Assembly (NCBI GenBank): GCA_021307315.1
Contig: JAJSPD010000040.1
Location: forward strand, 248,001-312,000
Length of the DNA: 64,000 nucleotides
Source: Bisporella sp. PMI_857
Lineage: Eukaryota > Ascomycota > Leotiomycetes > Helotiales > Helotiaceae
Direction of reading: 5' to 3'
Shown here: piece by piece, positions 30,527 to 42,522 of the stretch
Layout of the letters: every line of letters starts with the position of its first letter
Numbering within the stretch: the first letter of the stretch is position 1
Made by a program: the position numbers and the translations under genes
The notes under the pieces: model-generated
Database searches by the model: none
What the model was told of the DNA's origin: nothing
The model's input: only the letters and a program-made list of their open reading frames with translations

Positions 30527-33365
30527 ATGGATCCAATTTCCCTCACGGCTAGTATTATTGCAGTTATTCAAATATCTAACAAGGTCATTTCCCTCACCCG
30601 AGCATGGATCGAGACAGTCAAAGATGCCCCACGAGAACTTCAGCTCATTCATATCGAAATTTCGTCTCTCACGGGCATTCTTGAGAGCCTGAGCTCCTTG
30701 AGCAATTGCGGTAGTATCCAGCCACACAGTATTGAGAAACTCCAAGGTCGGAATGGATTGGTTGAGCAGTGCCAGGGATATCTCACTGAGCTAGAAATCC
30801 TTCTAAGTCCTGACGACGGGAATGGAAAATGTTGGAAAATGGATAAGGCTCTTATTTGGCCTCTGAAAGTTCTCGGAATCCGTCGAAATATGTCTTTAGA
30901 TACTCTCCGCTGGCCTCTTAAGGCTACAAAGGCTAGGAAGCTTTTAGAGAATATACAGCGGGTTATGAAGCTAATGTCGTTTACGCTGCTGTGCGAACTG
31001 AAGTAAGTCAACTATCTTCTAGATATCGGGGCCGGATGAAGTCGTACATGGTGCCTGACAGTAAGCTCTAGGTATGACCATCATGACACGTACTTCGGTA
31101 TCCGCCGTGTCGAGGGGGGTCTGTCCAAGATTAGAGATAGGTTGAATATTAACTTTCTGGAAGACCTTCTCCAATGGATCGCGCCACTGAACGTGTCTTA
31201 TCGAGAATCTTTCGCTAAATTCTTGGGACAGAGATTCGGGCAGACAGGGATTTGGCTCCTTGAATCCACAGAATACCAAGAATGGATCAAATATGGCGGA
31301 TATTTCTCTCTTCAAGGACGCTCGGGATCTGGCAAGTCTGTTCTTTCAGCCGTCGTGATTGAAGACCTCCAGCGACGAGCGAGGTCTCTGGAGGAACCCA
31401 TGAGTTGTGTTCTCTATTACCACTTCGATATGCGCGACGCAGCTAAGAACACCAAAGCAAGTCTGTATGACAGCCTGATCCGGCAGTTACTCCAGTATGA
31501 TCCCTCTGGATATGCCGATGTGCTGCACTTGGCCACAGACATCGGCCGGGAACACCCCACTAGTGAGGAGTACGATCATCTTCTAGAAAAACTTCTGCAG
31601 CGTACGGCGACAGTATCAACAGTCTATCTCGTTCTGGATGCATGTGAACCTCGACAGTGCGTCGATTTCGTAGAGCTCAAAGCGCTCCTTAAAGATCTTG
31701 TTTCATGGTCACGCGGAAAGGGCGCCGATAAAGGAAGTATTTCCTCCGACGAGATTACCAACAAGCCGCAATTCTGCTCAGAGCCGCAAAAAAGGAACGG
31801 GGCTGGCGGGACCGAGGAAATGGACATCAGGTTGTTTCTGACAAGCTGCGAGGTGATGAAGCTATCCGATCACCAGGTTTCTGTACTTTTGCCAACACCG
31901 GGCTTTTTGGAAAACATCGAAACATACGCCCAAGGTAAGGTAGATAGTATGGGTGAGGCAGCTAGAGAAGCCATGGGAGAGGAGGTTAAAAAAACAGTGG
32001 TTAAGACCATCGTGGATAAGAGTGATGAGCTGTACGACAGATTCTTTGAACCCCACCCCCAACCCTCCTTGTAAGCGCCATACGGGTGCTAACATTTGAT
32101 CCAGATTTGTCCAAGCAACTCTCCATCTTGAGAAAATAACGAATATGTTCACTGTAGGGGAAATTGAGGATGCCATAAGAACTCTCCCCTGCAAGATTGA
32201 CGATACTTACCGCGAAATTCTCCTCGAAATTTTAGATTGCCACCCAGGGGACGCGAAGGACGTGAAGGACGCGAAATGCAAAATGTTCCACGAGATGTTC
32301 ATGTGGCTCTGCCAGGCGAACTACTGCCTGACAGTATCTGAGTTTGTGGCAATGGTGACTGTAAAGTTCACAACTACCGGCATGGATAAGAAGAGCGTCC
32401 CCTGGGACCCTGAGGGTTACTGCCAACGCCTTGGTCCCTTCCTCAACATCCACCCTGGAACTGGCGAGATCAATCTGCCCCACTATACTATAGAGAAATA
32501 TCTCCAGGACCCGGCAATCAAGAAGGATTCGACACTGGGGAACCTATATGTGTCCGAAGTTGAGAGCCAAAAAGCGTTGGCTGAAAAATGCGTGCGGTTT
32601 TTGCGTTTGCTTGACTTCAACAAGCCATTATCTGAACTAGACGAAGTGGACGGCAAATATAGTGAGATAAATCACTTCAAGTGCATCCCTGGTGGGCTAG
32701 GCATTCCTCTTAACCCTGATACATATAAGTGGATTGGGCCAATGCAGCAACGTCTGAAAGCCTTTCCCGGTCTGGAATACTCGTCAATCAATTGGCATAT
32801 TCATGTTGAACGGGCAGGAGATCAGGGGTGGGTGCGGGACGGCCTGGTCGAGCACCTCGATTGGTTTCTAGACGAGAAAGATCCCCGCTTCAAGAGCTGG
32901 CAAGAAGTCCATGCATATTTCTGCTGGGATTCCGAATGCCATTGTGGCACGTGGCAATCACCCCAATACTTCTTGGAGAAATTTAAGCTTGGTTTTCTGT
33001 TGGAGCTTGTCGGGGGGCCACAACTTGAGGCGAGCAACCTGACAACCACTATGGCAAGGCTACCTCATAATCAGAAACAGGCTGGCCCCAGAACTCAGGT
33101 TCACTGTGCAAGTTGCGATTGCGAACTTTCGGCCACTGCAGACCACATGGTAAGGGGGGATCTTATTATGCTACAGGCAGCTAAGAACCCAGATCGAGAA
33201 ATCGAATGCCGTCAACTTTGCGCGGCCTGTCTCGTTCGCAAGGTGGAGTCGATGAGAACGGATTTCGGTATCGGACCTCACTGTAGAAGAACGTACGGAC
33301 TCTTTCAGGACCCGAAATTCAAGAGGGAGGCTCAAAGGCAAGCTACTAGGTTTGTGACGTTCTGA
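30527..33365 (+). CDS. NLR-type protein: Helo-like N-domain, NACHT NTPase, C-terminal Cys cluster
   Basis: Three exons, 30527-31002, 31072-32070 and 32105-33365; introns of 69 and 34 bp (GTAAGT...CTCTAG, GTAAGC...GATCCAG with a GCTAAC branch point) restore frame and give 911 residues. Residues 1-160 (MDPISLTASIIAVIQISNKV...) match the helical N-terminal domain of fungal STAND proteins. NACHT: Walker A GRSGSGKS (241-248), Walker B VYLVLDAC (343-350), then the winged-helix stretch EIEDAIRTLPCKIDDTYREI. No ankyrin, WD40 or TPR repeats follow; instead Cys at about 826, 829, 831, 860, 864, 867 and 885 form a possible zinc-binding end. The 34-bp second intron is very short; the frame supports it. 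Such proteins act in fungal non-self recognition and cell death. Confidence 0.82.
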
Positions 33366-34796
33366 AAGATGGTTATACTGATAGACGTGGGGAGATGTGT
33401 ATCGAAACTGACGTGCATGCCCTCATCCATCAGCCTACAAACAGCTTAGAAAGCTATAGTAAGGTTGGCGATCCTTTGAGAACATAGCATGAACGTGGGT
33501 TCAGCGTCAGGGTTATTGGCTTCGGAAGCTCTCCAAATCTATGCTCTCCATTCCTAACCTCTCCACGTCCTCTGTAGTCAAGATTCTCTTCGTGGCATGT
33601 TTTATCGGGTTATTTTTCTTCACTTCAGCCTTTAATCCCTCAAACCCAGCCAAAGGCAATGTTAGGGTCACGTGACTTGGCATATGGAGTATGATGGGCT
33701 AGCTGAGCACTCCTCTAGGCGTGCGGGGAAAAGAAAGAAGTCGGACTCTTGAATATACCAGGGCGGTAGCTGATTTAAGAAATTTTTCTTTACAAGATCA
33801 TGACGCCAGTCTACAAAGGCATTGAAAGTACTGTGATTTATGACTGTTGACATCGGAGGTCCGACTTCCAGTTCAGCTTCACCTTCACAGTTATGTATTG
33901 ACCAGGGCCGTCCATTGACATTTGAATACACCGATAAGATGCAGTGGAGTTGATAACAGCAACATAAGTGACTCGTTATTCTGCCCACCTAATCTTTTAT
34001 ATGATGAGAAAAGCTTTCTGATACATCATAATCATCGAAGTCGACAATGATTAATGTCACACCAGTGGACAATCTACCTAGGTTATCGAACTACAGCTGA
34101 TACAAGTACAAACAACGGTACTAATTATAACATCGGATTGCTTCAATTTCACAGTCGAGGCCATAGTGAAGATCTGTGTATGGAGTCGTAGAGGCTCGTG
34201 TATCGCCTACTAGCGAAAGATCAGGCGCCGTGTTCTCCCTATGAAGGCTCTTGTTCTCATGCAAAAAAAGGTGCTCTACAACATTTTGGGCGCGCACAGT
34301 GGCTGTAAGAAGACTGTGTTGACGCCCGAGTGCTGCAACAGAATAGAAGAAGCCTGGTTAGCTATTGTCACGGAAATGGCCATGAGGAACAACCCGGATC
34401 CACGCTGGGGGACCAAGCCACACAAGGCTAAGACGGCCGAGTAGGCCGCCTTAGGAAGGAGGAATTATATACGCACCACACTCCTTCCGCCTTTCCGAAG
34501 AGGTAGGCGGTGAGTGCTTGAGTTGAACCTTCTACCGAACCCCTTTATTACCCCTTAGCACTTGACATTCCTACACTTGACATAGAGGCTCCTATATTGC
34601 GGGCCAGATTCTGGTTTCTTGTGTCCTTTGCTGCTAGCATTTAAGATTTGGAGAGGTCATTTGGCAGATACTTTACATGTCTAGTGAACCCATGTAAAAC
34701 TACAATACCGATTTTAGAAGGGCTATTATTCCTCGTCGATGGCCCTGTACGAAACTACTGTACAACCTCCGCTAGCTGCACCTGCTGTTCTACAAT
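33366..34796. other. intergenic, no supported gene
   Basis: Frames at 33668-33988 (minus) and 34241-34444 (plus) are open for 67-106 codons but show no motif. 34525-34590 is similar to 28366-28430. Confidence 0.4.
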
Positions 34797-35760
34797 CTAT
34801 CTATTATCCAAGCATTCCATACTGACTCTCGCAAATTTTGTCCTTAGAGAATCTGTTGCTCTTACAAACACAATGGTGTAACTCTTAATCCAAATGTATT
34901 CACAGGTGAAGACCCAGGCATTTCTATATGGGGCAGTGGCTAACTCTTCATCGAGTTTACCACTGTCCAGGTCTTGTATTTCTATAGTTTTGATAGTAGC
35001 GGAAACGGCGGAAGCGTCAGTATCTTCACCTGGGCCGATACCAGCCCTTTCAGGTAGTTGCAATTCTCGACGGATGTCGTTCTCATCATTAATGGATTCG
35101 AAGATGGTATCGTTGTGGTCAACAGCAGAACTAAATGCTGCGCCGGTTTCGGCGAAATCAAATTGGAGACTGGAAATTATATTAATATTGCCTGAGCCTC
35201 TAATGGACTGCGTTATATACCCTCTTTTTGCTTTGATAGCGGTAACACTATACTTGCCTGGCGCTTTCCGTGGGTGAAGGCTCTGTTACCCATGATCGCT
35301 AGCTTGTGACTCAACAATAGGACATTCAATCGCCTCACCATTGTCATCAGTGTTGCCAAATAGAGAGCAGCCAATGGCCTCTCCCCGCATGGTCTTTTAT
35401 TGCCCGTGTCATTGTGTAGCTGTCTAAGTCGAGCTCTTCCCCTGCGTTCTGTCGATACGTGCGTCCAGATTGAGTGGCGTAACTGGTCCGATTAGTGTCA
35501 TGGGCGATGCAAATGGCGTCGATTTGCCATCGTCTCTCATTATCGATATTTCTAGGTCGTGACGACCGTTGAAGCCTTCATGGTTAGACAAAAATTCTAC
35601 TTCACCATGGTACCCGACCCATGTCCACGACAGGAAATCAAAAACAGCCAGTCTCCTCATGTGACCAATTTTTCTTCGGGCCTAAAGTATGGTTTTGAGA
35701 GGGAAGGTGAGCCATATACCGGCTCTGAAATAGACGCTATGGCGCTCTTGGATGCTTGAA
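34797..35760 (-). pseudogene. C-terminal relic of a HET-type protein
   Basis: On the minus strand 35660-35424 reads LAVFDFLSWTWVGYHGEVEF, the LPSWSWxGWxGxVxF block that follows the HET domain in many fungal HET proteins. Further along the same strand an open stretch (about 35250-34797) with GYITQSIRGSGNINIISSLQ continues in a different frame after several stops. The HET domain itself is missing. The assignment rests on one well-preserved block, so it is tentative. Confidence 0.42.
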
Positions 35761-35775
35761 ACCATTCTACGCGAG

Positions 35776-36299
35776 TGCATACCTACATCCTAGAAGAGAT
35801 ACTAATGGCCATGGGCATGGCGTTGTGGCATTGAAAAGGACCGAGACATGCGGAGATAAGACCTTGCTTTCTCTGGTCCACTTACTAGAATAAACGATTT
35901 CTTGATCATATGTACAAAAAGAAAACATCAGGCTATCGCCCGAAATAAATTCGGATTCGGGCTTTTCAGATTTATATACAAACTGGAAATTCACTGAATT
36001 GCATTTATTAGTTGCTTGCTACTTTATGCATAGCAATTTTATTTCGCCGTTTTCCTATTTGCTACCGAATACGTACGAACTCGATGTTAGTTGCGCTTTG
36101 GTTTCAAAAATCGTTTACTTACTACTTATTGCTTTTTATTACACTCACTCACGTAGTGTTATACACAGCCGCTGGTATTACTGAACAAACAGGACAAGTC
36201 CGCCTCGTGTTTGTATGTGGAAGGTTCTATAGTGTAGTATATCTAATTCTAGTGGTGGGCTTATGACATGAATGAGGCTTATACCCCCACGTCGATACA
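35776..36299 (+). mobile_element. LTR-like repeat, left copy (~524 bp)
   Basis: A direct copy of 39319-39848, roughly 75-80% identical over its length. It begins TG and ends ATACA, carries a TATA-like ttatataca and an aataaac signal. It ends in gacatgaatgaggcttatacccc like the right copy. Many differences are C-to-T or G-to-A. No reverse transcriptase lies between the two copies, so they are best read as two solo LTR-like units. Confidence 0.6.
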
Positions 36300-37685
36300 C
36301 CACGGCCAGATATCGGGCAGAAGGTTCGAATCAATCCGAACCACGCGTGTATTGCTGCAGCAAACTTGATCAGTTGCTAGTAGTTGATTCGAGTATCGCG
36401 GGGTGGGAGGATGTAGTGATAGACGTGTGGGCAAGTGACCGAGACTAGTAGCTTAGGGTATTGTATAGTATTTTTACGGTTGCCGTACTGCGCTGTACTG
36501 TACATGTCATGGTATTTTGATATAATAGGTACGGTACTTAATTTAAACGAAATACGCCATATGGCTATAGCCAGGAGGTAACGGGCTGTATTTAATGCAA
36601 TGGCTCTAAAATATATCTACTGCCGGGTGCCGATTACAGTAGTTTCCTGGATATGTTTATTGACCGTTATTGCTCTGGCAGGTAGTGAACCCCCCGCTAG
36701 CCTTCACCCCTTCCTTTCCTACTCTTTCCCGTCCCATCTCTCCCATTTTATCTCAGCTCCACTCCCACTTCTCTTCAATATCGTCAATATCATCATTGTC
36801 ATCACGAGCAATAATAGGAATAATCCTCGGTGCCGTTATTACCGTCCGCCGCCCCTTGGGTTGCTCAATCTTCCGGACTGGCTGCCTCCGATGCCGTGCC
36901 CGGATCTGCCACGGGTGTGAAAGTAATCACTTCCAATTTGAATTGCCGTGTATTGCCGTTGGAGGGCGGCCGGCAAAGGGTAGCCGGTACCCAAAATGTC
37001 GGAACAGATGCAACCCCTTAGCAAGGCCGCTTGGGTGCCTCTAGGATTCACAAGGTGGTACTTTAATTCTCCTGTGCACCGGTTGGTCATGTGACCCTCC
37101 TAAAGAGATGAGCTTTGGCGGAGAATATTAACACTCTTTTTATCACAATGTTTACTTAGCTACATTATATACAATAGTCAAAACATTGATGCAATACGTA
37201 GGCGTATTATTCAACCCATAGATAGCGCTATATTCTTGTCCCTAATAGTATTCTATATACACTCTTAAGTAGAAGCTCTGTACCTATTCAGGCCAACATA
37301 CAGGTCACGTCTCATTCAGATAACGCCATACGTTCCTCAAAATTCAGATCGCAATGGTCAGGCTGTATGTTTATCTAATGATTAGATCGTAATAATAGGT
37401 AGCTTCTCCTAACAAATCAGGGAACCCGTTCTCGGAAATTTATCGTCTTAAGAGGGAAAGGCGCGCCATAGAATATCGCCCTAAGGCGATCGAAATGTAG
37501 TTATACAGCACTAAAGAAACTATTGGAGATGGGGGCCAAAGGTTCGCCATGATGTCTATATGATACATGATTCGAAGAACGGAAATAATTAAACCATACA
37601 AGGATGGAGTGACGAAAAGTACAATCGGAACGGCCAACAGAAATTGGTTGCTCGATTGGAGCAGGTCTCATTCAGACGCGACCTC
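36300..37685. other. intergenic, no supported gene
   Basis: Overlapping frames at 36600-37044 lack any motif and look like chance in a pyrimidine-rich stretch. 36440-36550 is a tac/gta-rich low-complexity block like 28970-29070. ggttcgaatc at 36323-36332 resembles a tRNA B box, but no cloverleaf forms. Confidence 0.45.
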
Positions 37686-38943
37686 CTATAAAAAGGACAA
37701 TTGTTCGACATGTCCAAAAAATGTGATGTCTTCTCCTTCCCATGTTCCTGTGCCCTGACCATATGCCTCTGTAATGTTATATCCAAAATATCCTCCAGAT
37801 GGCGTCGCCTCCGAAAAGCGAGCCGACTGCTCAATATTGAAACTTGCATTGCGCGTAGAGAGGCTGAGAAAGAACTTGCTGAAATAAGTCAAACCACTAT
37901 ATGGACTGACCCAGGTATCCGACACTGTAGAATTGGCGTCCACTTCGACAACTTCGTGGAGACCATTAGGATGCCATAAGGTTGCCCAAGCAGGCTTGCC
38001 CAAGGTACCTTCCAGAGTAGGAGCCAGGGTCCAGCAGTGTACCATAACGCCGTTAGAGAGATAAAGCCAGAAACCTACATGCCCTCCAGGGATGGAAAAT
38101 GTACCCGACTGCCGCTCAAAAAAGGCGAAGGATTGATCATAGTCTATTGCTACATCTTCTCCCTCAACGTTGATTGTGCCATCTACACGCATAGTAGGAT
38201 TGCCCTGTACAAAAGGATGTCAGTAACATGTACTCTCAAGTCGAGTACCATACATACCCAATACCAAGAATAACCCGGGATGAGGCGACGATAGTCATCC
38301 CCACTAGCTGGAGAGGGTGCGATGGTGACGCCGCCGCTTCCACCAACATACAAATTCTTTCCCGTCGGTGAAAAATGCACATCCACTATGACTCCAGCGA
38401 AGTCAGACGTATAATAGATGTCGGTGTAGTTGTCCCCGCCAGCTGGGCTTGTAAGGTTTTGGATTGCCGATTCGAGATAAACGCTATCGCTACGTCCTAC
38501 ACCTGGAGCAAATGCAGTTCCTGCTAGTGCTGGCGCCGAGAGATTTTGGAGGTCGTTTAACACGAAAATTCCTGTAGTTTGGTCGCGAAAAAAGTTGGGA
38601 GCGAGTGTCACATGGTATTTGCGCCCATCAACAAGTGTCAACCACAGGAGAAAGAAATAACTTTGATATGACCAGATTAGTGATGGTTTTGTCCAATAGA
38701 CGCTGGATTACAAACCTGTTCAGATTCTGCGAACCTGGATCAAGCCAGGCCATTGTTTTGCGCACATCGTAGCGTCCAACGCCAGTCAGGAGCTTAAGTT
38801 AGCTAATATGCTACTAGAAATGGGAAGTGGCTTACTCCATCGTTCTCGATTGTGCTGGGTTCGAAACTTGGTGGTGCAAAGCTAGGAATTTCCAGGCCAG
38901 TAGCTGCAACTAGCAGTGATAGAAGGGGGATGAAAGGACGCAT
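37686..38943 (-). CDS. secreted lipocalin-like (AttH/CrtC-type, kievitone-hydratase-related) protein
   Basis: Four exons on the minus strand: 38943-38836, 38792-38716, 38660-38258 and 38204-37686; introns of 43, 55 and 53 bp fit in phase and give 368 residues. Residues 1-18 (MRPFIPLLSLLVAATGLE) look like a signal peptide. The C-terminal half has blocks I associate with this fold: SFAFFERQSGTFSIPGGHVG, FWLYLSNGVMVHCW, WATLWHPNGLHEVVEVDANS, SPYSGLTYFSKFFLSL, TGTWEGEDITFFGHVEQLSF. Several N-glycosylation sequons occur. The fold is shared with carotenoid 1,2-hydratase and phytoalexin-detoxifying kievitone hydratase; the substrate here is unknown. Intron 1 (43 bp) is the least certain junction. 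Upstream neighbour is a divergent Zn2Cys6 gene. Confidence 0.82.
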
Positions 38944-39318
38944 TTCGAAGATATTTTATGTCCTCTTTGTGACAAGACTGGTTCTATGCTCCAAGACAGA
39001 CATATGACCAGAGGCGCACCTTCTTTATACTTGAATTTTAAGGGACATTCCGGTTCAATTTCCCCTGAGTATATACAGATATGCGTTATATTGCCACTCC
39101 TTAATTACCGTGCTTTGTAGGATCTAGTTTACAGGCGAGCCAAATTACCCTGCCAACGCATATTGGTATACCCTCTGTGCGGTATAGCAACGAGGGGGTT
39201 TATTTCCAAGTGTTTAGCAATTACCAATACATCCCATGTGTACCTTGTGAGCATACATGGGCAGACGCGGAGGTTGAGGCTGAAGCGGTCCGGTAGTTAT
39301 ATGCCCCCGCCATGCGAG
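38944..39318. other. intergenic, promoter side of the lipocalin-like gene
   Basis: 375 bp between the lipocalin-like start codon and the right LTR-like repeat. No coding signal. Confidence 0.45.
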
Positions 39319-39848
39319 TGTATGCCTACATCCTAGGGGAGATATACCAGGGGCCATGTTCATCGCGTTGTGACAATGAAACGGACTGAGCCATGTGAGA
39401 GTGGGGCAAGACCTTGCTCTCTCTAGTCCACTTACTGGAATAAACGATTTCTTGATCATGTGCACAAGAAAGAAAGCATTAACCTATCACCTGTGGTGGA
39501 TTCGGATTCGGGCTTTTCGGACTTATATACGAACTGGGGAGTCATTAAATTAAATTTATTGGTTGTTTGCTACTCTATGTATAACAATTTTACTTCGCAG
39601 TTTTCGCACCCGTTACCGAGTGCGTACGAACCCGAGGTCGGTTACGCTTTAACCTCAAAAATCGTCCCCAACCCATTGCTTTTTTTATCACACTTATTCG
39701 CGTAGCGCCATACACAGCTGCTGGTATTGCCGAACAGACAGGACGAGTCCGCCTCGTGCTTGTACGTGAAATATCCTACAGCTAGTATATCTAATTCCAG
39801 TGGTGGGGCTTATGACATGAATGAGGCTCATACCCCCGTGTCGATACA
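39319..39848 (+). mobile_element. LTR-like repeat, right copy (530 bp)
   Basis: It begins TGTAT and ends ATACA, matching inverted termini. TATA-like ttatatacg is near 39520 and aataaac near 39440. The first ATG of the next gene (39817) lies inside its last 32 bases. Flanks gcgag and atatg do not match, so a target duplication is not visible. Confidence 0.65.
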
Positions 39849-41164
39849 ATATGCTCCATCGACCCGTCGACGACACACCAAAGTCCGGACCGGTTGTGGC
39901 ATCTGCAAGAAAAGGAAGATTAAGGTACGTGACGCTGCCAAGCTGCCCCTACCACTACTCCCTATTGCTGCGGCCTCGCCGCGCAGGTTCATCTCCTCAC
40001 TTACGGCCATTTCAGTGCGACGAGCAGAAGCCATCATGTCGCAATTGCATCAAGTACTCAATCAAGTGCGACTTTCCGATCAATCCCTCAGTACCAGGAA
40101 GCCAAGATGGTGACCAAGACCAGGACCAACATGGTCCATCCCAGACAGACTTTTCAATACCCCTCGCCTTGCCCATGACACTCAATCCTGTTCATTTGGA
40201 ACTGCTGCACAACTACACGACTCTGACTAGCTATTCGCTCTCTAACGATATGGCATTGAGGAATATGTGGCGTTTGAATGTGCCCCAGCTGGGCTTCTCG
40301 GTAGGCTACGTATTGCGTGGTGTGCTCGCACTATCTGCACTACACATGTCTCGTCTATGCCCGCACAAACACGACTTCTATCTGTGTATCGCGATATCCG
40401 AGCACGAATCAGCTCTCCAGACGGCTACCCCACTCCTTCGGAATGTAACAGCACAGAATTGCTCCGCACTTTATATTTTTTCACTCATGACATTCTTCTA
40501 TACTGTAGCGTCTCCAAAGAAGTCAGGTGACATGGTGCTCACCAACAACACCGGCATGGCGGACTGGCTCCGCATATTTCGCGGCATGCGTCACATCTCC
40601 GATGCCGCCATCGACGAGTTATTGACCGGGCCGTTCGGCGGATTATTGATAAGGGGCCAATCCCGAATTGAACGGCAGAGTGATTTGTCTACACTACGCT
40701 CGACCACGTGGCTCTCGACTACCGAGCATCAACAGCTGACCGGGCTGCGCGAACTGGTTAGCACCACTGTTATTAACCCCCGCAGTCTAGCCATATATAT
40801 GCAGAATATTGAAACGCTTGAGGCCTGCTTTTGCAGGCACAGTCCGAATTCGCGATCAGCCAACACCAGTATACGCGACGGAGCCAGTTCCCCTGAGTCG
40901 TTATTAGTTCCGGAGACGTCCAACGTCTTGTCATGGCCATACCAGGCTTGCAGTGAGTACATTGAGCTACTGATCCAAGGCCAACCAGAGGCACTAGTCA
41001 TATTTGCCTACTACTGCGTTCTCCTAAAGTCCCTAGACGGATGCTGGTGGATGCAAGGCTGGCCGTCACATCTCATTCGCGAAATATGGGACTTGTTAGG
41101 GGAGCCACATAGATTGTGGATTCATTGGCCGATGGAAGAGATTGGGTGGCGGCCTCTAGTATGA
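39817..41164 (+). CDS. Zn2Cys6 fungal transcription factor (Upc2-like architecture)
   Basis: Exon 1 is 39817-39924 and exon 2 is 40016-41164; the 91-bp intron (GTACGT...TTTCAG) lies in the zinc cluster after KKRKIK, the usual place, and joins CGICKKRKIK to CDEQKPSCRNCIKYSIKC. The product is 418 residues. After the cluster, HLELLHNYTTLTSYSLS and a ~250-residue helical region follow as in sterol-uptake-type regulators. The only in-frame ATG before the cluster is 39817, which lies in the LTR-like repeat, so the first ten residues derive from repeat sequence. A stop-free frame also runs from ATG 39821 through the intron, giving an N-terminus without the first half of the cluster if unspliced. Divergent from the lipocalin-like gene. 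Confidence 0.82.
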
Positions 41165-41639
41165 GTCATGGCAATTCGAATAATACACCTTATATCACCT
41201 TGCAGTACCTGGTATACCGTCAGAGCCTGAGGCTTTGTTCGGAAATGCTCTGCGCACTACTTTTCAATCTCTAGTAAAGTAGCCCCGTGCTGTCAATAGG
41301 TGACAGGTATTCGTATCACTTTGTATCTGTAAGACTGGCCGTAATTGGGGTGGAAAGAAAGATTACCATAAAACCTCTGCCTTTCCCTCTGGCTAGTGAG
41401 CTATTTCTCCGTCTGATTTTATCAAGGTCGGCACTAAGTTCCAGAGGCCAGATATCAATAATGATGTGTCCTCTACTCTTTAGCTATGAACCCTGCGAAA
41501 AGTCTTTTGAATATATCGACCCTTCTGATTACGCGCTGCTCAGTATACCTCGTAATCATTTTCGTGCCTTGTTCGTTGCCACCTTCAGCGTGGTTGTTAA
41601 TCCCTATACAAATTTGCTTGCGCTCTTAGTTGAATCCTG
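41165..41639. other. intergenic, no supported gene
   Basis: It contains an open frame 41287-41640 without motifs; the far end may belong to the LINE relic that follows. Confidence 0.35.
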
Positions 41640-42522
41640 AAATGGGGTGCGAAATAGATTAAAGCAGAGCGTTGCTATGCTGATCCCAGCGTGAAATGCC
41701 ATGATTATAAAGCTTACGAATTCACCGATGCTTCTTTTATTTGTTGGCTTTGTAAAATCGGGTGTTCCAAAAAGCTGTTCTCTAACTACTTGCCGAAGCC
41801 GTGGTAGGTTTGTTTTTGTCCATAGCCGTTTCTTTAGTGAAGTGACAGGCTTTTAGCTCCAGTCAATAGCTATAACAATCGGTAGTTAATCAAAGTCGTG
41901 ATTTAGGCTTGCATCAATCTTACAGTAGATGGTACGTGATGCTACATCTTCTAAGCCGAAGAATAAGTCAATTGCCGATTTTCTTTAATTCTACTTATGC
42001 GTTGTCGTGCTGGGCTGTAAATAGATGCAGCTGGGATTCTTCGATGAGTGTAGGTAGGGGCTGGGCAGCTGACATTCCGTTGTTTGCATAGTGGTGCATT
42101 TTCGACTAGAAAAGGTGGTGTATGTTGAAATCCTCAAACACGAAGAGCTCCACGTAAAAGGGTGACTTAACAATAGTTTCCTCTAAGTCAAAGACAGTGC
42201 TCGTTCTTACTTCATTGTAGATGTTAAAAATACGGATCCAACTTCCGGAATTTAAGTTGGCCATTTCGAGAAGAATGATATCTTTGGAGATGTGCTACAC
42301 ATTCTAAGTGCTAGCGCTGATCCGTTTGTAGATGCAAAAGTGTACTTGTGTCATAGAGTCATTTAGGTCGGTAAAGTAGAAATGTATTTTTAGCGAGTGA
42401 TATGTTGGAGCCGCAAATAGGTTGCGGTAGAGTTTTTGAATTGCTAGAAAATTATACATTAGTATCGTAGTGTCCTGGAAGAGAAGGGCGAGGACTATAT
42501 TCAATTTTATTTTAGGTCGCAC
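41640..42522 (-). mobile_element. mutated Tad1-like LINE fragment (endonuclease domain)
   Basis: On the minus strand, 42522-42304 encodes ILMYNFLAIQKLYRNLFAAP and FYFTDLNDSMTQVHFCIYKR, and after two TAG codons (expected Trp positions) HISKDIILLEMANLN, SWIRIFNIYNEVRTSTVFDL and VELFVFEDFNIHH. This is the apurinic-endonuclease-like domain of fungal non-LTR elements (LDYDILAIQEPW..., IFNIYN..., VLGDFNIHHPLW). Later sequence keeps weak similarity to the spacer before the reverse transcriptase down to about 41640. Many codons changed by G-to-A/C-to-T and it is AT-rich, as expected after RIP-like mutation. The reverse transcriptase is absent. Confidence 0.75.

Noticed and set aside
36323..36332. tRNA-like B box ggttcgaatc
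   Set aside because: No acceptor stem, anticodon arm or T stem can be formed around it.
36600..37044. Three overlapping frames with a hydrophobic start
   Set aside because: No motif, pyrimidine-rich low complexity, and no splice-consistent model.
35776..39848. A full-length LTR retrotransposon bounded by the two direct repeats
   Set aside because: The ~3 kb between them holds a spliced secreted-protein gene and no gag or pol, and the outer flanks do not form a target duplication.
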